64,000 bases of DNA from G965207045 sp965207045 (lineage in GTDB: Bacteria > Pseudomonadota > Alphaproteobacteria > Rickettsiales > Anaplasmataceae). Within the stretch, counting starts at the first letter, position 1, and each line of letters begins with the position of its first letter. The DNA lies in the NCBI GenBank assembly GCA_965207045.1, contig OZ242261.1, positions 248,001 to 312,000 of the forward strand, written 5' to 3'. Shown here piece by piece: positions 18,578 to 29,400 of this stretch. The position numbers were made by a program, and so were the translations under genes. The notes beneath the pieces are model-generated. The model had not been told where the DNA came from, did no database searches, and saw only the letters and a list, made by a program, of their open reading frames with translations.

Positions 18578-19301
18578 ACTGTTCTGTAATTGATTGTATT
18601 GAATCTACTATTTGTATGCTATTTATGGCAGTAATTGTGAGTTTATATGATGGCGAAAAAAAGAAATCTTGAATTCGTATAAAGAAATAATTAATGTAAA
18701 GAAGCTATTGCCATCTTTACTGGTAAGGATTCTGAAGGTAAAGATTGTGCATGTAGTGCTTATATATATATATTTGTTTTAGAGAAGAAATATACAAAAG
18801 TTACGTCAAAAAAATTGGTTAATTGATGCCAGTTGTGGCAAGTGTGAGAATACTTTTATCTTACATGCTACGCAACTGAGTATGGATGTGTTGAACTGCA
18901 AATATCTTCTTGATAATAATGCGAGTTTAGCATATGGGAAGGAGATAGGAAGAGTATTTCATGTCAATTTTCCTATTGGAGAAGGAAAAGAATCAGTGCT
19001 AAGAAATGTTTCTTTGTACAAAGTAGCAAAAAGATTGTGTAAAAAGTTGTTAAGCAATGATCGAAAGTAAGATGATAAAAACTTCTTACAACTTTGAAAG
19101 TTGCTTGAAAATGAATTTTTTTTTCAAGGTGGTTAAGTTGTAGCAAGTACTAGAATCAACAGATGTGAACTGGAAGCATGTTTTTCTTGCTCAAGATTAA
19201 AAGAACTTGAAAAGGAAAATTGGTGTAGTAAAAGTATTTTTTAATCTTTAATTAATTAACGTATGTTAAAAGCTGATTTGAACTAAGTATGTGTGTATAG
19301 T
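18578..19301. pseudogene. decayed coding remnants
   Basis: About 720 bases with no intact gene. Plus-strand pieces look like protein: EAIAIFTGKDSEGKDCACSA at about 18700-18760, ending in a TA run near 18762-18776, then DASCGKCENTFILHATQLSM from about 18826, which runs on in frame to 19068 with an internal ATG at 18882 (62 codons, ending LCKKLLSNDRK). Cysteine pairs in both pieces suggest that they come from one gene. I cannot name it. Confidence 0.4.
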
Positions 19302-20096
19302 ATGTATCAATTTGCTTCTGCTAGGAGAAAGGATGATGTTGTTTTTTTAATATGCCAAAACAATGTTGAGAAAGTTGTAACAATAAAAGATTGTAATAGA
19401 AATGTTAAAAGTATATTTGGTTATGAAATTGCTAATTTAAAAGAAAAAGGTATAGAAACAATTTTTACTCAGCGTGTTATGGAGCTAATTAATACATACC
19501 TTGATTATTCTGATGATGATTATAATATTGGCACAATTTTAGCGAGAATAAGAAAATGTGGTTTTGTTGCGCAAAACGGTGAGCAAATTGATGTCGTAAT
19601 AAAGGTTTTTCCTGTTTTCTCAAAGAGAAATAAATTATTTTTTGAGATTCTTGTGCGTGGTTTTTCTTTTTTTGATCAGTTTTGTAAATTTAAGGAGACG
19701 GTAATAAATTACGATGATTATCATTTTCATTCTGAATTAGGAGTAATTTGCCAAGATGCTGTTGTACAGGAAATAGACGCAATTCAGCAGTACCATATTT
19801 TAAATGGTGGTGAGTCACTAGTGGGATTTATTACGTTAAGTGGCGAGGAGGAATCTATTGAAAATATGAGAAAAGTGGTCGCTGCTTATAGATATTGCGT
19901 CAGGGAACATGATATGATTGGCTATGCTGGTTATAATAAGTGCGTATTTTTAGTTCTGGATTGTAATCAAAAATATATTGATAGTATCTTACAGAGGATA
20001 GACAATTCTGTTGGTATGGCATTAGCTGATTCAGCCTCTTTCAAAATAGATGGTAGTAGAGTTTCTCGAAGCAGTAACTTGCTAAATATGCAGTAA
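19302..20096 (+). CDS. PAS-like protein with a degenerate GGDEF-type domain
   Basis: The 264-residue product looks like a signalling protein that lost its enzyme. The N-terminal half resembles a PAS fold (VVTIKDCNRNVKSIFGYEIA near 24). The C-terminal half has the layout of a GGDEF domain, but the catalytic loop is altered: REHDMIGYAGYNKCVFLVLD stands where R-x-x-D-x-(I/L)-x-R-x-GGDEF-x-(V/L)-L is expected. It therefore should not make cyclic di-GMP; a binding or structural role is possible. A GTG at 19293 could add three residues. Domain calls are from motif spacing only. Confidence 0.6.
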   Translation: MYQFASARRKDDVVFLICQNNVEKVVTIKDCNRNVKSIFGYEIANLKEKGIETIFTQRVMELINTYLDYSDDDYNIGTILARIRKCGFVAQNGEQIDVVIKVFPVFSKRNKLFFEILVRGFSFFDQFCKFKETVINYDDYHFHSELGVICQDAVVQEIDAIQQYHILNGGESLVGFITLSGEEESIENMRKVVAAYRYCVREHDMIGYAGYNKCVFLVLDCNQKYIDSILQRIDNSVGMALADSASFKIDGSRVSRSSNLLNMQ

Positions 20097-20104
20097 AAAG
20101 CAAT

Positions 20105-21184
20105 TTACTTCAATGATACTCTGTTACCAGGATGAAACTCTACTTTTTCTTCCATTTCAAGCTCAGAAAGCGCAATAAGTGTCTGTTCTAAGTCTAAATT
20201 TGAATTTGTGATGAATTGGTTGATATTTTCAGGATTATGGCTTAGTTTTGTGGCTAATTTTACTTTAAGGTCAGTCATATAGTTGCCTTCATGATAATTA
20301 GGAGCTTCAAATAAACTGTTTTGGTAGATTTTTTTCTCAGTTAAGTATTGCAAACTGTTTGTTATATCTTCTAAACTATCAACCAGAGTTGCCCCTTCTT
20401 TTATTAGGTGATTACTTCCTGAGCATCGTGGATCAAGGGGTGAACCTGGTATAGAGAAAACTTCTCTTCCTTGTGATAATCCAAATTTCGCTGTGATAAG
20501 TGATCCTGATTTTATTCTAGCTTCAACTACTACTACTCCTAAAGATAAGCCGGATATTATGCGATTTCTTTGTGGAAAGTGGCGAGCCTTTGGTGCTGTG
20601 TTATATGGAAACTCTGTTATAACTAAGCCGCCTTTTTTAATTATATCTTCGTAGAGATAGTGATTTTTGGGTGGGTATACTATGTTGATTCCGCTTGCCA
20701 TAACAGCAATGGTTGGAAAATTTGCATCTATAACTTTATGTGATGCAGTATCAATCCCTGTTGCGAGTCCTGAGATTATGGTAAAACCTAGCTCAGCTAA
20801 GCGACTTGATAAATTTTTTACAAAATTGCAACTACCGTAAGATGCGTTTCTGCTACCGACAAATGCAATATTTTTTTCTTTTTTCAGTAGTTCAGTGTTA
20901 CCCATAGCTGTTATTACTGGGGGCCTATCATGTAGATTCTTTAATAATTCGGGATAATAATCATCTGCAGCTGTGATCAATTTAGCTCCCATTGTTTTTA
21001 TAGCTTCTAATTCACTTTTTATGATTGAGTCACTAGGGATTATTACGTCTTTTAGAAGATACGGAATTTTTGCTAGAGCATTCTGTGCTGTTCCATATTT
21101 CTTAATCAAAGCACGGAATGTGATTGCACCAATATTTGTGCATCGTGCTAATTTTAAAAATGCGAATTTTTCCTTTGCTAGCAT
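20105..21184 (-). CDS. dprA: DNA-processing protein DprA
   Basis: DprA loads RecA onto incoming single-stranded DNA during transformation and is widely kept in Rickettsiales. The 359-residue protein has an N-terminal SAM-like region, the Rossmann fold with FVGSRNASYGSCNF, GLATGIDTASH, the conserved FPQRNRIISGLS, GSLITAKFGLSQGREVF, and a C-terminal winged-helix-like domain. Start and length are typical. It is tail to tail with the PAS/GGDEF-like gene, 8 bp apart. Confidence 0.95.
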   Translation of the reverse strand: MLAKEKFAFLKLARCTNIGAITFRALIKKYGTAQNALAKIPYLLKDVIIPSDSIIKSELEAIKTMGAKLITAADDYYPELLKNLHDRPPVITAMGNTELLKKEKNIAFVGSRNASYGSCNFVKNLSSRLAELGFTIISGLATGIDTASHKVIDANFPTIAVMASGINIVYPPKNHYLYEDIIKKGGLVITEFPYNTAPKARHFPQRNRIISGLSLGVVVVEARIKSGSLITAKFGLSQGREVFSIPGSPLDPRCSGSNHLIKEGATLVDSLEDITNSLQYLTEKKIYQNSLFEAPNYHEGNYMTDLKVKLATKLSHNPENINQFITNSNLDLEQTLIALSELEMEEKVEFHPGNRVSLK

Positions 21185-21280
21185 TTTGTATGAAAATAAA
21201 TTTATTATTATTGATAATATACAATTCCTGATTGTTATAAAAGTATAAAATAATACATCTTTATTGTATAGTATACTAAA

Positions 21281-21742
21281 TTAAATCTTTATCACTGTTT
21301 TTATTTGATTTTTAAATGCTTGTATAATTTTCTTTTGTGCCTTTTTATAAACTAAAGTTGTTGTATAGTGTGCTAATTTTGATTTGAATTTACATTCAAT
21401 ATCGAATTTGACTAAGGTTTTATTCGTATTTTTGCTAACAAATTGCCAAGAATTTTTTAAATATTCAAATGCTCCTTTATTTGATGTTGTGTTTATATAA
21501 CCGTCTGTATTTTTTGAAGGAGGACAGAAGTTGATTTCTGATTCATATTCTGCAATGATTGACTGAAATTTCATTGTACATTGTGCTACAATTTTTGACG
21601 TATCGCATGATATTATTTTGATTGAATGGCACCATGGCAAGAATTTCGGGTATTCTTCAATATTAATTATTACATCAAATATACTACGAGCATTATAATT
21701 GAAATATGACTGCTCCTGAAAAATGATGACTTTTGGAAGCAT
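21281..21742 (-). CDS. RatA/Coq10-like START-domain protein
   Basis: A 153-residue single-domain protein of the polyketide cyclase/Coq10 (RatA) family, whose members bind ubiquinone or related hydrophobic ligands and support respiration. Seen here are the family start FNYNARSIFDVIINIEEYPKF followed by LPWC, and a C-terminal helix. The ATG directly follows the lipA TAA (TAAATG), so the two are co-translated, a pairing common in alphaproteobacteria. A ribosome toxin role (RatA) is known only for some members and is not implied. Confidence 0.85.
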   Translation of the reverse strand: MLPKVIIFQEQSYFNYNARSIFDVIINIEEYPKFLPWCHSIKIISCDTSKIVAQCTMKFQSIIAEYESEINFCPPSKNTDGYINTTSNKGAFEYLKNSWQFVSKNTNKTLVKFDIECKFKSKLAHYTTTLVYKKAQKKIIQAFKNQIKTVIKI

Positions 21743-22633
21743 TTACAAGTCCAAACGCTTTTTCCTTTCCTTTTGTAGCATTATGAAATCATTACCGGCA
21801 TGATATGATGATCTAGTAAGTGGGCTAGCAGAAACCATCAAAAATCCTTTTGACCAAGCAATCTTACTATATTGATTGAACTCATCAGGTGTAACATATC
21901 TTTCTACTTTCGCATGTTTTGATGTTGGCTGCAAATATTGACCAATGGTTATGAAATCAACCTCAGCTGCACGCAAATCATCCATAACCTGTAATACTTC
22001 TTCCTTTTTTTCTCCTAGACCTACCATTATTCCAGATTTAGTAAAAATATCTGGATGGTTTTGTTTTACTGTTTTTAATATATGCAAAGAATGAAAATAC
22101 CTAGCTTTTGGTCGTATACTTGCATATAATCTGGGGACTGTTTCAACATTATGGTTGAAAACATCAGGCTTTTCAGCTGCTACCATTTCTGCGCACCCAG
22201 GTTTGTTAAGAAAATCAGGGGTAAGTACTTCTATAGTTGTATCTTTTTTTAAATTTCGTATTTTTTGTATACACTGAACAAAATGCTTAGCGCCACCATC
22301 CTTAAGATCATCACGGTCAACTGAAGTTATAACTACATGTTTAAGATTTAATTTATCAATAGATTTTGCAAGGTTTTCTGGTTCGTGTGGATCTAGTTTA
22401 TCTGGTTGCCCGCTTACTATATTGCAAAATCTGCATGCACGTGTACAAATTGAACCTAATATCATAACTGTAGCATGCCCTTTACTCCAACATTCCCCAA
22501 TATTTGGACATGCTGCTTCTTCACAGACTGTATTCAGTTTATAAAGACGCATCAAATCACGAATTTTAAAAAAATTCTTACTTTGTGGCGCTTTGACCTT
22601 TAGCCAGGGAGCTTTCTCCCTTAATTCTGACAT
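21743..22633 (-). CDS. lipA: lipoyl synthase
   Basis: Radical-SAM enzyme that inserts two sulfurs into octanoyl groups on lipoyl domains of the 2-oxoacid dehydrogenases. The 296-residue product contains the auxiliary cluster motif CEEAACPNIGECW, the radical-SAM motif CTRACRFCNI, and the C-terminal RSSYHAG whose serine ligates the auxiliary cluster. It overlaps the end of rpmB by 13 nt and is followed immediately by the Coq10-like gene, forming an rpmB-lipA-coq10 operon. Confidence 0.98.
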   Translation of the reverse strand: MSELREKAPWLKVKAPQSKNFFKIRDLMRLYKLNTVCEEAACPNIGECWSKGHATVMILGSICTRACRFCNIVSGQPDKLDPHEPENLAKSIDKLNLKHVVITSVDRDDLKDGGAKHFVQCIQKIRNLKKDTTIEVLTPDFLNKPGCAEMVAAEKPDVFNHNVETVPRLYASIRPKARYFHSLHILKTVKQNHPDIFTKSGIMVGLGEKKEEVLQVMDDLRAAEVDFITIGQYLQPTSKHAKVERYVTPDEFNQYSKIAWSKGFLMVSASPLTRSSYHAGNDFIMLQKERKKRLDL

Positions 22634-22905
22634 TTCTTAAGAATTTGTTTCCTTAAATATAAAGCTTTGGGTTTCATCTTGTCTTTTCGCATTCCTAGGA
22701 TAAAATCATCTATCCCGCCTTTCTTTTCGATTATACGCAGTGTACTGATGGCAATCTTTAGGCGTAACTTTTTATTTAATTTTTCACTAAAAAGTGATAA
22801 TTTTTGTAAATTTTGAAAAAATTTACGCTTTGTTTTTCTATTTGAGTGAGAAACTCTGTTTCCTACTTGAGTGCCTTTACCTGTAAGTTCACATTCTCTT
22901 CCCAT
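22621..22905 (-). CDS. rpmB: 50S ribosomal protein L28
   Basis: L28 of the large ribosomal subunit, 94 residues from the ATG at 22905. It begins MGRECELTGKG, continues GNRVSHSNRKTKRKF and has the usual basic C-terminal half (LRIIEKKGGIDDFIL). An upstream in-frame codon at 22932 would add nine hydrophobic residues foreign to L28. Its 3' end overlaps lipA by 13 nt. Confidence 0.95.
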   Translation of the reverse strand: MGRECELTGKGTQVGNRVSHSNRKTKRKFFQNLQKLSLFSEKLNKKLRLKIAISTLRIIEKKGGIDDFILGMRKDKMKPKALYLRKQILKKCQN

Positions 22906-23083
22906 GATAACTAAAAAAACAACCACGAGCATAATTATACATTACAGAGTACTTTTTGACAAGTATTGCTTTTTTTATAGATGTTTTTGTATGTGATTAA
23001 ACATATAAATAAACAAATTTTTAGTAATTATTGTATTGAAAGTAGTTTGTGAATATACTAAAATGTCAATTTAAGTATTCATT

Positions 23084-23873
23084 ATGGAGAGTAGTAGTAA
23101 CAATGTAGACGCTAAAGCTAATGAGGAAGAGTGTAAGAAAGAGAGAGATTTGAAGTTCTTAAAGCGATTTTAAAAGGTAAAACTTTTTTTTTGAGGAAAA
23201 AGTTGAGGCATTTGCTTACAATATTCATAGTAAATTTAGTGGATTTTATGAAGATAAGATTGCTTGTCCGATGGGAGGAGTACAAAGCCGTTCTTGCACT
23301 AGCCTTACTTTATTATTTGATTGTGCAAAAGAATATCAAGATGTTGAGAGTATAAGGTTATTATTTGTAAATGGGCTTAAGCAGCTTTGGTTAGGAAATG
23401 AAACTTACATTGATGAAATCAAGTACCATATAACTCATGTTTTACGCAAAATAGAATCGTATAATAGAATAGATGAGGATATTTTATGTGCTTGCGGCAT
23501 AACCATTTTTTTATTTCAGGATTTAATAGAGCAGAAAGGTAAAGAAGAAGCTGAGATTTTCTTTTCTAGAATTATAGAAAATGGAAGTATTGTTGTATCT
23601 GAATTAAACTATATGATAAATGTATTTAATGCGTATAAAGAAAAGTTAAGTAGTAACAAAGATTTATATGAGATTAGGAAAGAAGCAATTGATTTAGTTA
23701 ATGAAACTATAAATAAGGAAAGGAGTAAAAAATGCGGAGATCCGAGAACTTTAGGTATTGTTCCAACTAACTTTGAAGTAGGAGATCAGTGTGCAGAAGC
23801 TGTTTCAGCAGAAAATTTTAATGTTAAGGTGCGTGATGATAATTTTGTTCCATCTTTTCCACTATCATACTGA
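23084..23873 (+). pseudogene. orphan gene broken by two apparent frameshifts
   Basis: An ATG at 23084 opens MESSSNNVDAKANEEECKKE, then the frame changes near a GA run (23141-23148) to read RFEVLKAILKGKTFF, and changes again in a run of nine T (23184-23192) into the long frame EEKVEAFAYNIHSKFSGF that continues to the TGA at 23873. One base missing in each simple run explains both shifts and gives about 262 residues. The remaining downstream open frame from 23271 is 200 codons and could be translated on its own. I do not recognise the family. Slippage during transcription could in principle restore the frame. Confidence 0.6.
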
Positions 23874-23928
23874 GATTGTCTTTGGTAATTTGGAAATTTT
23901 TCTAGTAATATCCTAGAATAGTTCTTAT

Positions 23929-25446
23929 ATGTGTTTTTTTGTGTCATTATTGAGGAATTTTGCTGCTTTTAGTATTTTTACTTTTATATCGCGAATCTTT
24001 GGTTTTATACGTGATATGCTAATAGCTTATAAATTAGGTGCTGGACATTATGCAGATATTTTTTTTGTTGCATTTCGCTTGCCAAACGTGTTTCGTTCAC
24101 TTTTTGCAGAAGGGGCTTTTAGCTCTGCTTTTATTCCTATTTATTCAAAAAATAAAGATAGTGATTTTGTAAACAAAATTTACACGGTCATGCTATGCAC
24201 ATTGCTATTTTTTTGTGTGTTTATGCAAATTGTGATGCCATTTTTTGTGTATTTAGTAGCTTCAGGTTTTGTTAGTGATGTAAATAAATTTGATATGACT
24301 GTATCACTTTCTAGAATTATGTTTCCATATTTGATAACGATTTCACTTGTTTCTTTGTTAAGTGGAGTTCTGCAAGCACATAAACATTTTCTTGCTGCAG
24401 CTACTGTTCCTATAATATTAAATCTCTGTATGATTTTTGGTTTGGTTTGCTTAACACAATATGTGCATGTTTTATATGCTCTTGCTTTTAGTGTAGTAGT
24501 GGCTGGATTTTTGCAATTGTTATTGTTGTTATCAGCTGTGACAAGAAATGGTCAAACTGTAAGATTTGCTAAATTTTCTCTTGATCAAAATAGCAAAGAA
24601 TTTTTTCGTAGATTGTTACCTGTTGTTTTTGGTGCAGGTATCATCCAAATTAGTGCTCTTGTCGACACTTTTTTTGCTAGTACAATCCCAGGAGCTGTGT
24701 CATACTTGTACTATGCTGACAGAATAGCGCAATTACCACTTGCGTTGATTGGAATATCGCTTGGAAATGTCCTATTACCATTACTTTCTGATTATGCTGC
24801 GAAGTCTGATGTAAGTAAAATTATAGAGGTTCAAAATAGAGCAATTAAAATAGGGCTAACACTATGTATACCTTCTGCTGCAGCTTTATACATGTTTTCA
24901 GAAACGGCTATAACTTGTTTTTTTGCTTATGGAACGTTTTCTTCAGAAGCTGTAGAGAAGACATCAAAGGCATTAAAGGCTTTTGCAACTGCGTTACCTG
25001 CTTTTGTTTTATATAAAATTTTAATTAACAATTATTTTTCTAGAGGTGATGCAAAGACTACGGTTATTGTTTCTTTATTTTCTCTTATGGTAAATATGCT
25101 TTTAAATTTAATATTGATTGGGTTTTATCAGCATGTTGGCATTGTTATTGCAACATCTATTTCAACTTGGATAAGCGTTATAATACTAACTGTCAAGTTA
25201 CGTATTGATAAATACTTCAAATTAGATAATTCTTTAGATAAAAGCTTTGTCACAATATTACTGTCAACAGCTTTAATGCTAATAATTGCTCAGTTTGTAG
25301 AGCTAATACTTAATCCTTTAATTTTTTTTGGAACAATACCATTAAAACTTTTTACAATAAGTGCTATGGCTGCTTTTGGGATAGGTAGTTACTTTACTTC
25401 TATATACTTGATAAGTAAAATATTTCATAAAAGAAAAACGCAATGA
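23929..25446 (+). CDS. murJ: lipid II flippase MurJ (MviN)
   Basis: Integral membrane protein that flips the peptidoglycan precursor lipid II to the periplasm. The 505-residue product shows about 14 hydrophobic segments and family motifs RIFGFIRDMLIAYKLGAG near 22, DIFFVAFRLPNVFRSLFAEG near 44 and the paired arginines typical of the central cavity. Its presence, with asd and an M15 peptidase in the window, suggests that some peptidoglycan or lipid II is made. The exact start among nearby ATG/GTG codons is uncertain by a few residues. Confidence 0.95.
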   Translation: MCFFVSLLRNFAAFSIFTFISRIFGFIRDMLIAYKLGAGHYADIFFVAFRLPNVFRSLFAEGAFSSAFIPIYSKNKDSDFVNKIYTVMLCTLLFFCVFMQIVMPFFVYLVASGFVSDVNKFDMTVSLSRIMFPYLITISLVSLLSGVLQAHKHFLAAATVPIILNLCMIFGLVCLTQYVHVLYALAFSVVVAGFLQLLLLLSAVTRNGQTVRFAKFSLDQNSKEFFRRLLPVVFGAGIIQISALVDTFFASTIPGAVSYLYYADRIAQLPLALIGISLGNVLLPLLSDYAAKSDVSKIIEVQNRAIKIGLTLCIPSAAALYMFSETAITCFFAYGTFSSEAVEKTSKALKAFATALPAFVLYKILINNYFSRGDAKTTVIVSLFSLMVNMLLNLILIGFYQHVGIVIATSISTWISVIILTVKLRIDKYFKLDNSLDKSFVTILLSTALMLIIAQFVELILNPLIFFGTIPLKLFTISAMAAFGIGSYFTSIYLISKIFHKRKTQ

Positions 25447-25509
25447 AGCCAAAAAATGCGACCACACTGCGCTGCAGATAAAAAAGAAAAATACTGAAAA
25501 AATGACTTA

Positions 25510-26184
25510 TTAGAAGTAATAACTGTCTTCTATAGCTATGTCAAAAGTTCCTTCTGATGCTACTGAATCTGAATTATTGTTGTCTATGTCTATATCCATG
25601 TTAACAGTGTCCGGTGCTATTGAATCATTGCCGTCTGTAGCTATACCTTCTTCTGGTGCTGCTACTGAATCATTTACTTGCATGACACCGCTTAGAGTCA
25701 AACCAAGCTCTGCAAAGAAATCGATGTCACTCCCGCTATCAAAAGATCCCATAGCTTTAAGACTACAATGGGCCAAACCATTTTCGGATGTGCCTGATGT
25801 TTGATAAGTGTGTTGAAGATCTAAGTAGAGGTATGGTAGTAGAACTGATTCTGTTGTTATTCCATCAATAACTTCCAATAGCTGCTCATTTGTATCCTCG
25901 GATTTGTTGATATTATAGCTAAATGATTTATAACTTTGTAAATTATTGTATATATCATCTACAAATTGTGTAATTGCTGACTCTAACATTTTTGCAGTAA
26001 GTGTGTCGGAAACTAAATCAACTGTTATGTTAGCCTCACCATTGCAGCCATTTTCAATAGAAGTGTCCACTTCATTATTAATATCTGCATTACCATTGTA
26101 ACAAACTAACCCTGCTTGTGTATTTATATTAAAGTAGCTAACACCGGAATCAACATCACACGAATATAATTGATGATTACTCAT
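25510..26184 (-). CDS. orphan acidic protein
   Basis: A 224-residue protein with no family that I recognise. From the ATG at 26184 (MSNHQLYSCD, preceded by GAGGACAAAAGA) it is strongly acidic and rich in Asp, Asn and Ser, with almost no Lys or Arg. The middle (about 75-120) is less polar and could fold, while the C-terminal 60 residues are low-complexity with DIDIDNNNSD. There is no signal peptide or membrane segment. It lies about 220 bp downstream of the large coiled-coil gene on the same strand. Acidic orphans of this type in intracellular bacteria are sometimes secreted or surface proteins, but nothing here proves it. Confidence 0.6.
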   Translation of the reverse strand: MSNHQLYSCDVDSGVSYFNINTQAGLVCYNGNADINNEVDTSIENGCNGEANITVDLVSDTLTAKMLESAITQFVDDIYNNLQSYKSFSYNINKSEDTNEQLLEVIDGITTESVLLPYLYLDLQHTYQTSGTSENGLAHCSLKAMGSFDSGSDIDFFAELGLTLSGVMQVNDSVAAPEEGIATDGNDSIAPDTVNMDIDIDNNNSDSVASEGTFDIAIEDSYYF

Positions 26185-26406
26185 TCTTTTGTCCTCATTA
26201 ATGATAATCATGTGATAATAGGTTGTATCTGTAACTCTGTCAATAATAAAATATTTGTATATAATTATTATTTATAACATTGTTATTGGGCAGCAAAACA
26301 CAGGGTTGTATAAGATTTATATTGACAAAAAAATGCTTATGACTAGTAGAAAGTATTACGAAGGCTGTCGTTAAGCCTGAGAATTTATCTGCTTATGGTT
26401 TTCTCT

Positions 26407-29400
26407 TTATTTGCGATGATGTTGTTTTGAAGTATTCTTAAAGGCTTGTTTAGATTCAGCATCAGTAGTCTGTGTTGGAGTAGTATTATTAGTAGGTTTA
26501 TTCTTCTGTTTTTCGTTAGACATAATATTATGAGAATATGTAATACTGTGAGTGAAAGTTGTGTGTTGTTTTTCATATTTTCCTGGTTCTTTTTTGGAAG
26601 AGCAATAGAAACATGATGTTATTAACCTGACGAAATTAGATATAGTATTTGCTATTCTGCGTATCAAGTTTATTATTCTGCTGTTATTTGATTGTTGTTC
26701 TGCATTACCTTTTTGGAATTGTTTTGATTTTCCATTTGCTCTTTGGATAAGTTCTTGGGCTGTATTTTGAAATTTTTGTATTTGTTTTGCGTATAGAAAA
26801 TTTTTGTACTCCTCATTGAGGCCAGTTATGTCTTGCAACTTTGCATGCACTTCAATCGATTTTCGAACTTTAGCTGTTTTTTCATCAATATGAGATAAAA
26901 GTATGTCTTGCAATAATCCATTATCAATAATTGTTTTGATTTTGCTAGCACTATCTGCATTTTTCAGCTCCACTTCTAATTCTGCAAAAATGTCACTCAA
27001 CGCTTTATCTATTTTATCTGTTAAATCTCTGTACTTCTGTATTTCACTTCGTATCTTTTTAAGATCTTTCTTATCTTTTTTTAATGTATCTTCTAGTAAT
27101 ATTCTAGTTGTATTAATTTTATTTAAAATTTCTGTACATTGATCATAATATCCTTTGAGTTGTTCTTTGTATGAAGTTTCATTTTCTGTAAGTTCTTGCT
27201 CTATATCTTTTTTAACATTTAAAGTTTCTTGTTTTATTTTTGCTATTTCAATAAGATTTTTAGCTCTTCCTTCAAATTTTTGTATTTGTTGTTTGTATAA
27301 AGATTCTTTCTGCTTTTCCTGTAATGAATGTATATCTTGATCTCGCGAGTTTGTCTGATTTTCTATATTTATTTTAAGTCTAGTTATTATTCTAATTTTG
27401 TAATCGGAAGTAATTTCTGCCAAAATCTTGTTATTAATAATTGCTTGGACTTCATCTATGCTATCTTCTTCTTTGAGCTTTTTTTCTAAGTCTACAAAAA
27501 TGTCATTCAGAATCTTGTTTATTTGAATTGTTAAATATACGTACTTTTGTATTTCATCTTGTATCTCTTGAAGATTTTTCCTATCTTCCTGTATTTGTTT
27601 TAATTTGTCTTCTAGTAATATTTTAGTTTTATTAATTCTATTTGAAATTTCTGTACATTGATGCAGATATTTTTTAAGTTGTTGTGTGTATGGAGTTTCA
27701 TCTTTATTTTGAAGATTTCGTTTTATATCTTGCTGTATTTTTTGCAATATTCCTAAAGTTCCTTTTTTCGCATTTTCTATTTCCTTTATTTTCTGCAACT
27801 TTTTTTCTGCTATTTCAATAACACCTTTAGCTTTAATTTTGAAATCTTGCATTTGTTTTTTGTATATAGCATCTTTTTGCTTTTCATCGAAGTCAGATAT
27901 GCTTTTCCAGATTGTATGATTTTCAATTAATTTTCGAACTTCAGCTACATGATAATCAGAACCAGTATCTGATAAAAGTATGTTTTGCAACATACTATCA
28001 TTAGTAATGTCTTTGACTTTATCTGTGCTATCTGCTTTTTCAAGACTTTTTGTTAACTTGGCAAAGCTATTATCTAAAATTTTGTTTATTGCATCTGCAA
28101 AATCTTTGCGTTTCCTTATTTCATTTTGTATGTTTTGAAGCTTTTCCTTATTTTCTTGTGTTTGTTCTAATCTATCTTCTAGTTGTATTTTAGCTTGATC
28201 ATTTATCCTATTGAAAATTTCAGTACATTGCTCAGAATATTTTTCGAGCTGTGTTTTGTATGAAATTGCATTTTCTTGTTTAAGCTCTTGTTGTATATGT
28301 ATTTGTATATCTTGTAGTATTTGTAAAGTGTTCTGTTCTGTTTCTTTTATGTATTTTTGTATCGTGTTGTTATAAAATACTTCGTTTTTAGTTAATGCTG
28401 TATCAATAGTTTCTTTGAGAGAAGATCTAGCCTCTATTAAAACCTTATTAGCTTTTTCCACAAATTTTTTATGTTGTTTTTGTTCTAGTTGTGTTATTTT
28501 CCTATTTTCCTGTGCTGCTTGTACTTCATTCTTGAGTTGTTCTACTCGATCTTTTATTTCTTTTTGTGTTTCTTTTGGAGTATTGATTCGGGTTTTTATT
28601 GTTTTTTCTAAAGTTGAAGTTATGAGGATAAATTGGCCCCGATTTTCTGCGATTTGAGTTTTGAAATGTTCTTCTTTTCTGTATTTCTTTACAGCATCTA
28701 ACCTTCGTTTTATTTGTTCTATCTTACTTTGATATTTGGATAATTCCTGTGTGAAGTAATTATTATACTCTTCTTCTAATTCTCTTAAGCTAAGCAATGC
28801 TTCCTTTTTATCAATTATTTCTTTACATTTTTCAATGTCAGATTGAGTTTGTGTTAAAGTTGTACCTTCTGCAGGTTTTGCTTCTGTGTTATTACTAATA
28901 GATTGAATTGCTTCAAATATTTCACCTAATTGTGTTTTAGCTTTATTTATTGTTTTTTGCTCTTCTCCAAGATAATAAGTTTGGTAAAAACATAAAATTT
29001 CTTTTGAATTGGCGACATACTGTTTTTCTAGTTCAATGAATTGAACTTTTGCTTTCTTTCTTCTTCCTTTGAACCCAGTTGAATCTGGATTTGCTTTTTG
29101 TGCTTCAGGATATTCTTCTTTTATTTCAGAATTTCTCTGTACAACTTGTTCAAATTTTGTCTTTACCGTCGAACTATCTAGTGTTTGTTGTGCTTTACCG
29201 TTATTAGTAGATTCATGCATAGATTCATGCATTTTTTGTTCTTCTTTTTTTTCCTTAAACGTTGACCAAACCTCTGATGGACATTCATCTAATGATGAGT
29301 TATCCATGCTTTTGTTAGTATCAATCAGATTTTTTGCTTCTTCTGATTCTTGAATATCTTTACAGTATTCTTGGAAAATATCATTATCGTCTTCATGAAC

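Noticed and set aside
18762..18776. TA run as a phase-variation switch
   Set aside because: The surrounding frame has other breaks, so the simpler reading is a dead gene.
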